This document shows, one piece after another, positions 59,282-64,000 of a stretch of 64,000 bases of DNA (position 1 is its first letter; the number at the start of each line of letters is the position of its first letter). The stretch comes from Serendipita indica DSM 11827 (lineage: Eukaryota; Basidiomycota; Agaricomycetes; Sebacinales; Serendipitaceae). The DNA is taken from positions 1-64,000 of the forward strand of contig CAJVGD010000004.1 in assembly GCA_910890315.1 (NCBI GenBank), read 5' to 3'. Both the position numbers and the translations under genes were made by a program. The notes under the pieces are model-generated. The model had not been told where the DNA came from, did no database searches, and saw nothing but the letters and a program-made list of their open reading frames with translations.

Positions 59282-60215
59282 ATGAAGATTACGCTCCCTC
59301 TCGGATCTTTGGCACTCGCCACCGCTCCATTCGTTTATGCTCACTGTAAGATCACCGTCTAAACGACGATTAATTGCTGACAGCCTTAAATAGATCGCTT
59401 CAAAAGCCTCATAATTGATGGTCAAGAGACGGAGGATTGGAAATACGTTCGAGAGAGCGACAATGACTATTACCCCATCGAGGATGTGGCGAGCATGAGC
59501 ATGCGGTGCGCATCTCGCGTCTGAGAAGTAATCTCGGATTCTCACCTTGATCTCAATCAACAGATGTAACTCTGGCGGTGCAAACGGGAATCACACCGAG
59601 ACAGCGACGGTGAAAGCTGGCGACACTGTCGGCTTTGGGCTATCACAGGCAATCTTCCACAAGGGTCCGCTCAACGTCTACATGTCCAAGGTTGACAACG
59701 CCAAGACAGCAGACGGTTCCTCGGGCTGGTTCAAGATGTACGAGATCCCACCCATCCTGGATGGTGGAAAGTCGGTCATCTGGCCCGCTGTCAGTGAGTC
59801 GTACACTTTTGAGCAAGGAAATCGCTGACATCAAAGTAAAGACCTGACAAAAGTGACATTCCCTCTACCGAAAACGATCGAGTCGGGCGACTATTTACTG
59901 CGCAGTATGTTCGAGCTATCTACATCGATCTATGCTAACGGTGTCAGTCGAACAAATTGGACTTCACTTGGCCATTGACAAATATGCCGCGCAATTCTTT
60001 ATTAGCTGCGCGCAGCTGAGGGTAACCGGCGGCGGAAGTGCCCGTCCGTCTACGGTCATGTTTCCGGGCGTGTACAAAGACACGGATCCAGGCCTTTGGA
60101 TTAGTACGTGACAGTCGTATTCTTTTTGCCTCTCTGATGGGCATGTATAGACATATATGAACCGGTACCCACAAATTATACCATGCCGGGTCCGGCATTG
60201 TTCCAGGACTCGTAA
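59282..60215 (+). CDS. AA9 lytic polysaccharide monooxygenase, variant active site
   Basis: Secreted copper enzyme family that oxidatively cleaves cellulose or hemicellulose. The signal peptide MKITLPLGSLALATAPFVYA ends before His21 (HYRFKSLIIDG), the first copper ligand. Exon 1 is 59282-59345, exon 2 59394-59505, exon 3 from 59564; further short introns follow near 59796, 59904 and 60102. The second copper His is in FHKGPLNVYMSKV. Family text continues SSGWFKMYEIPPILDGGK and ESGDYLLR. The RHE motif is RIE (IEQIGLHLA), and the axial Tyr of QxY is Phe in AAQFFISCAQL. The end is GPALFQDS at 60215. No CBM1 or GPI signal. Copper binding looks possible, but catalysis may differ. Confidence 0.88.
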
Positions 60216-60916
60216 GAAGGATGTATATATACCCTTGCTCGTATCAGCATTGATATCTACTGTGATCGGCTGCTTATCCCTAAGAACTGCTCACTGTCTA
60301 GGAGTAAAGCTCTGGCCCTGTAAGAAACCATCGACCACATCATCTGAGAACCGTACCTATAGTCTGACATGATTTAAGAGCTTGCAGAACTAGGCAACCT
60401 TCTTAGAACGCGGAGTCGGCACAAGGTAGACCGAGGGGCGATGGAGTAGCCCTCCTCTTGATCTGTCGACAGGTTTTGTTCCTCGGTCGGTCATTTATAC
60501 AGGGCATAACTCTATAGAATGGGCCGTCCGGGTGTACGGATGCATTACAGGGCTCAGGTTGCACCCTCTTGGAGACTCCACTGGATATCCAAAATCTTGG
60601 GGACTGAGCCAGTCTACTGGGACCCACTATTGAGACGATCAGGGGTACCATGCGGGAGGAATTCATTTGGTTCCTATCTTTCAGGACATGACTCCTCGGT
60701 GGTTCCTATCTTTTCAGGACAGGACTCCTGGGCAATTCACGGCCGGGGGCTGCCGGATGTCACGGATCAATATTGCGTGTCGAAAGGAAAAATGTAAACC
60801 TGCATGACAATGCCTCGACACAAGATTACCTATCAAGTACTCAAACCTATAAGTACTGCGCACTCTTCCACTGTCGGTGTGATAACGTCCCAAACGTTCC
60901 CTCTGCTTGCCGTGAA

Positions 60917-61931
60917 ATGGAGTCCAAGTCACCTTATCAGTTCACAGTTTACAACCACGAGGCTGGTGTCAACATCTGGAAGATTTTGATCCTCCTCAAG
61001 GAACTTAACCTTAGTTACAAGTAGGTACCATGCATCGGAGCGAATTCGCTTCTAACGTGCTTCAGGGAGTATCTGCTCGACTTTGGCAAGGGTGAACACA
61101 AGGAGGAGTGGTATCGTAAGATGATGCCCAATGGACGTATCCCAATGATCGTTGACCATTGGAACAACGACAAGATTGTCTGGGAGAGTAACGCCGTTAT
61201 GAAGTACATTGCCGGTCGATACGATACGGAGAAGCGCTTCCTGCTCACGGATCCTGATGAGCAAACGGATATGGATACATGTATGTGCCAATCAATTTAT
61301 CTCTCTCTATAGTCACTCAACGAAGTTTCTAGGGCTATTCTTCCAGGCCTCTCATCAAGGTACGCGACGGTGTGTCTGAGCGCGAACCTGTCTAATAATA
61401 ATTAGGACCGTATTTCGGTGCGCTCCAGTGGTTCTCTTTCTACCACGAGGAACCTGTTCCCTCTGCTGTTCTCAGGTGCGTAGAAGCCGCAGGAGTCTTC
61501 GCCGACGGGAGCTGACGCACGATATAGGTACGCAAAGGAGACGAGACGCATTCTCGGTGTATTGGACACCGTCTTGAAGGATCGCGAGTGGTTCGTACCT
61601 ACCTTGTCTTGTCACTTATAAACTTACCCGTATTGACAGGCTCGTCGGAGGCAAGATTACAATTGCCGATATCGCCTTTATCAAGTGCAATGAATACGCT
61701 ACAAAACACCTCCTTGGTGCTACCTTCGATTTCGCCGCCGAATTTCCTCATGCGGCACGTTGGCATGGTCGCATGATGGCGCGTCCATGCGTGCGAGAAG
61801 TTTTCAAGTACAAGGCCGAGCAGGATTGCGGACGTGAAAGACAACACGTGACGGGGGAGACGGTGTCCGCATTCGCCCAACGCATGGGATGCGGAATCGA
61901 AGTCGGTGGCATAGTCCGTGTGGCAGTCTAG
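60917..61931 (+). CDS. Glutathione S-transferase (Ure2p-like), copy 1
   Basis: Cytosolic GST-fold enzyme. Start MESKSPYQFTVYNHEAGVN at 60917. The N-terminal thioredoxin-like domain has KILILLKELNLSYK, then after an intron EYLLDFGKGEHKEEWY, and the glutathione-binding loop MMPNGRIPMIVDHW and WESNAVMKYIAGRYD. After another intron WLFFQASHQGPYFGALQWFS and PVPSAVLRYAKETRRILGVL form the helical domain, with VGGKITIADIAFIKCNEYA. The last part (ERQHVTGETVSAFAQRMGC) is longer than in many relatives, and the stop is at 61929-61931. Five short introns. Substrates unknown; this group often serves detoxification or stress response. Confidence 0.9.
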
Positions 61932-63103
61932 CCCAATTTGAGTCAATTCAATCTGAATACAGAACAATATGCACTCATTCGTAATTCGAGGCCTGGATGA
62001 TCTATTAGGTTCTCCGGAATATAAGGTTCGGAATTCTACTTCTTTTAAACGCCCGGAGTGACTTGAAATACATTTAATTTGGATAAAAGCATCTATCTAT
62101 GAGTTTCTCAGACCTAGATACTGACCCTCAATGACTCCGACGCACTTGGGGAGTCTGTTCCAGTTAAATCCAAGGCCGTATCAGGTCCACGGTGTTTCTA
62201 GATGAAAATCAAATACTTCAGAATGGTTTATTGTGATAGGTCCGAGCGCCAATGGACGAAGCTATCGGTCCACTCCAACCTGACCTCACTTGGATAGCCG
62301 TTCCGAACGACCAGGTGATTGGTACATGTTTCGGTGAGTAAAAGGAACATGAAAAGACGACAGGCAAGTAGTTAGACGGCGAGTTTGAAGCTGAAACGTG
62401 CGGTGATTTACTAGCGTCTAAAAGATTGACGGTTGAGGCCGTTGCTCTCTACTTTTTATTCCCCGGGAATGCTATGACTAAGGCGGCTAATGAAATCACT
62501 CCCATTGATCCGAAGTTGACGGCTAGCGGCGCTGGGAAAGACGCACTCTCTTATAAAAGTACGCATAATTGCATCAGCAATCATACTTGGAACTGTTTGT
62601 TCGACTAGATGTCGTTACGAAGAGGACCGTTGGGAATGTGAAAGCCATTTGAACACGGTATCGAAGGATGACTACAGTTTAGCCTAGCGTCAGAATTACC
62701 TATGGTTATCTATCTCCGTACGACGCGGCTGTCACCAGACCTGAGCGAGATTCCTGCCCCTTTGTTCTCTGGTTGAACAGGGTCTGCACCCTGAGATCAT
62801 CCTATCAGATGATAGAAGTCAATCAATCAGATATTCTAATTATTTGCCGCAGTCGATGGCTCGCTGAGAGGGAGTCTACTCGCCGAGTGGGTCGGCCTAT
62901 TGGTAGGGCTCACTACTGACGCAATCAGCATGGTCATGCGGGGAAGAATTCCTTTAATGCCTATCTTTTAATTACTGGACTCATAGTCAATATAAGCCAG
63001 TGATTCACCGAACTCCGCACACTACGGATCAGTCCTGTGTGGCTGAAGAACAAACGTATGAAGATAGTACCTCAACGCAAAGGTCCCTTGAAAGGATTAG
63101 GCC
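61932..63103. other. Spacer between the two GST genes
   Basis: No other gene seen. The part before the second GST (about 62900-63170) weakly resembles the flank of the first (about 60600-60910), consistent with a tandem duplication that included the promoter. Confidence 0.4.
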
Positions 63104-63111
63104 TATAAATA
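63104..63111 (+). promoter_or_regulatory. TATA box of the second GST gene
   Basis: TATAAATA 63 bp before the ATG at 63174. In the first copy the matching place holds CCTATAAGTA (about 60846), a weaker box. Confidence 0.45.
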
Positions 63112-63173
63112 CGGGTCGTTTATCGACTACAGGTGCGATAGTTTCCCCAGCGTACCATCTCTCTCCCTAAGAA

Positions 63174-64000
63174 ATGGAGTCCGGGCCACCTTATCAGTTC
63201 ACAGTTTACAACCACGAGGCTGGTGTAAACCTTTTCAAGATTCTGATTACGCTAAATGAGCTCGACCTCACGTACAAGCAAGTACTATCCATAGAGTCGG
63301 AAATTTCTTCTGACTCGCACTAGGGAGTATCTCCTCGACTTTGGCAAGGAAGAACACAAGGAAGAGTGGTATACCAAGATGATGCCGAATGGACGTATTC
63401 CGATGATTATCGACCACTGGAATAATGACAAGATTGTCTGGGAGAGCAATGCTATTATCAAATACATTGCTAGCCGATACGATACAGAGAAACGTCTAGT
63501 GGTCACGGACCCGGACGAGGAGACTGATATGGACACTTGTGCGTATCCACTCATTGTTTGTGGAGAGAGGTCCTAAGTATCTTTCTAGGGCTCTTCTTCC
63601 AAGCATCGCACCAAGGTATGCATTTATACGCAGGGATACATCGTCTGACAGTATATAGGACCCTACTTTGGTCAACTTCAGTGGTTTTCGTTTTATCATG
63701 AAGAACCTGTTCCCTCTGCCGTTGTCCGGTGCGTAGAGTTTACTGCTTTGAAACAGCTAAGACGTGATCTGTAGGTACGCAAAGGAGACGAGACGCATCC
63801 TCGGTGTATTGGATAATGTCCTAAAGGACAGAGAATGGCACGTCTTTTAACTACCCACATTGCTCACAGGCTCACACCGATGCCAGGCTCGTCGGGGGCA
63901 AGATTACCATTGCCGATATCTCCTTTATCAAATGCAATGAATACGCGAGCAAGCACCTGCTCGGCGCAACGTTTGACTTTGCGGCTGAATTCCCCCATGC
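63174..64000 (+). CDS. Glutathione S-transferase, copy 2 (cut by window end)
   Basis: Tandem paralogue of the gene at 60917 with the same exon plan. Start MESGPPYQFTVYNHEAGVN at 63174. It continues KILITLNELDLTYK, EYLLDFGKEEHKEEWY, MMPNGRIPMIIDHWNNDK, WESNAIIKYIASRYD, QGPYFGQLQWFSFYH and DREWLVGGKITIADISFIK. The window ends in DFAAEFPH, so about the last 50 residues lie outside. Intron 1 appears to use a GC donor (AA|GCAAGT) with acceptor CACTAG; the GT two bases further on would break the frame. The first copy uses GTAGGT at this place. Confidence 0.88.

Noticed and set aside
1-64000. CRISPR arrays, operons, rRNA genes or bacterial-type signals
   Set aside because: None seen; intron structure and gene content are those of a eukaryotic fungal nucleus.

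Overview
This is nuclear DNA of a filamentous fungus, almost certainly an agaricomycete basidiomycete. The evidence is short introns of about 45-60 nt with GT..AG ends in nearly every gene, dense genes on both strands, and family content: a DUF6533 membrane protein, HET-E/NWD-type NACHT-WD40 receptor, psi-producing oxygenase, AA9 and chitin-binding-type LPMOs, APH-fold kinase, and F-box families. The style fits Rhizoctonia (Cantharellales), but I cannot prove the genus from the sequence. All gene models are my own exon joins read by eye. Where I give exon ends I checked the reading frame across the junctions; elsewhere only the outer limits are given.

Layout. 0-12 kb: Zn2Cys6 transcription factor (-), DUF6533 membrane protein (-), dynein light chain (+) with a dead tandem copy, tRNA-Thr(CGT), GH47 alpha-mannosidase (-), GPI-anchored secreted protein (+). 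12-18 kb is gene-poor and repeat-rich: one arm of an inverted duplication that carries a half tRNA-Lys, a 51-bp tandem repeat, the tail of a Copia fossil, a dispersed promoter-like repeat, and the intact tRNA-Lys(CTT) with a tiny intron. 18-25 kb: F-box protein, triple-SH3 protein, an atypical G-alpha subunit, a decayed F-box/LRR gene. 25-31 kb: a proline-rich protein and a large NACHT-WD40 receptor with 14 near-identical WD repeats and one nonsense codon. 31-34.5 kb: F-box relic and a second copy of the G-alpha-tail/F-box block. 34.8-43.2 kb: the oxylipin enzyme Ppo and the histone chaperone HIR1, head to tail. 43-50 kb is accessory: two tiny Gly/Ser-rich genes, an APH-like kinase with a repeat-filled intron, and several tandem and dispersed repeats. 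51-57.6 kb: a small LPMO, ribosome-biogenesis ATPase ARB1, two tandem His/Gly/Ser-rich genes. 59-64 kb: an AA9 LPMO with altered active-site residues and two tandem glutathione S-transferases, the second cut by the window end.

Housekeeping genes (dynein light chain, GH47, HIR1, ARB1, tRNAs) alternate with fast-evolving accessory genes (NLR, F-box copies, atypical G-alpha, small Gly-rich proteins, LPMOs, GSTs). Duplication is the dominant theme: tandem pairs (dynein light chain, GST, His-rich genes), a roughly 1.4-kb segmental copy, an inverted tRNA-linked copy, and internal expansion of the WD40 array.
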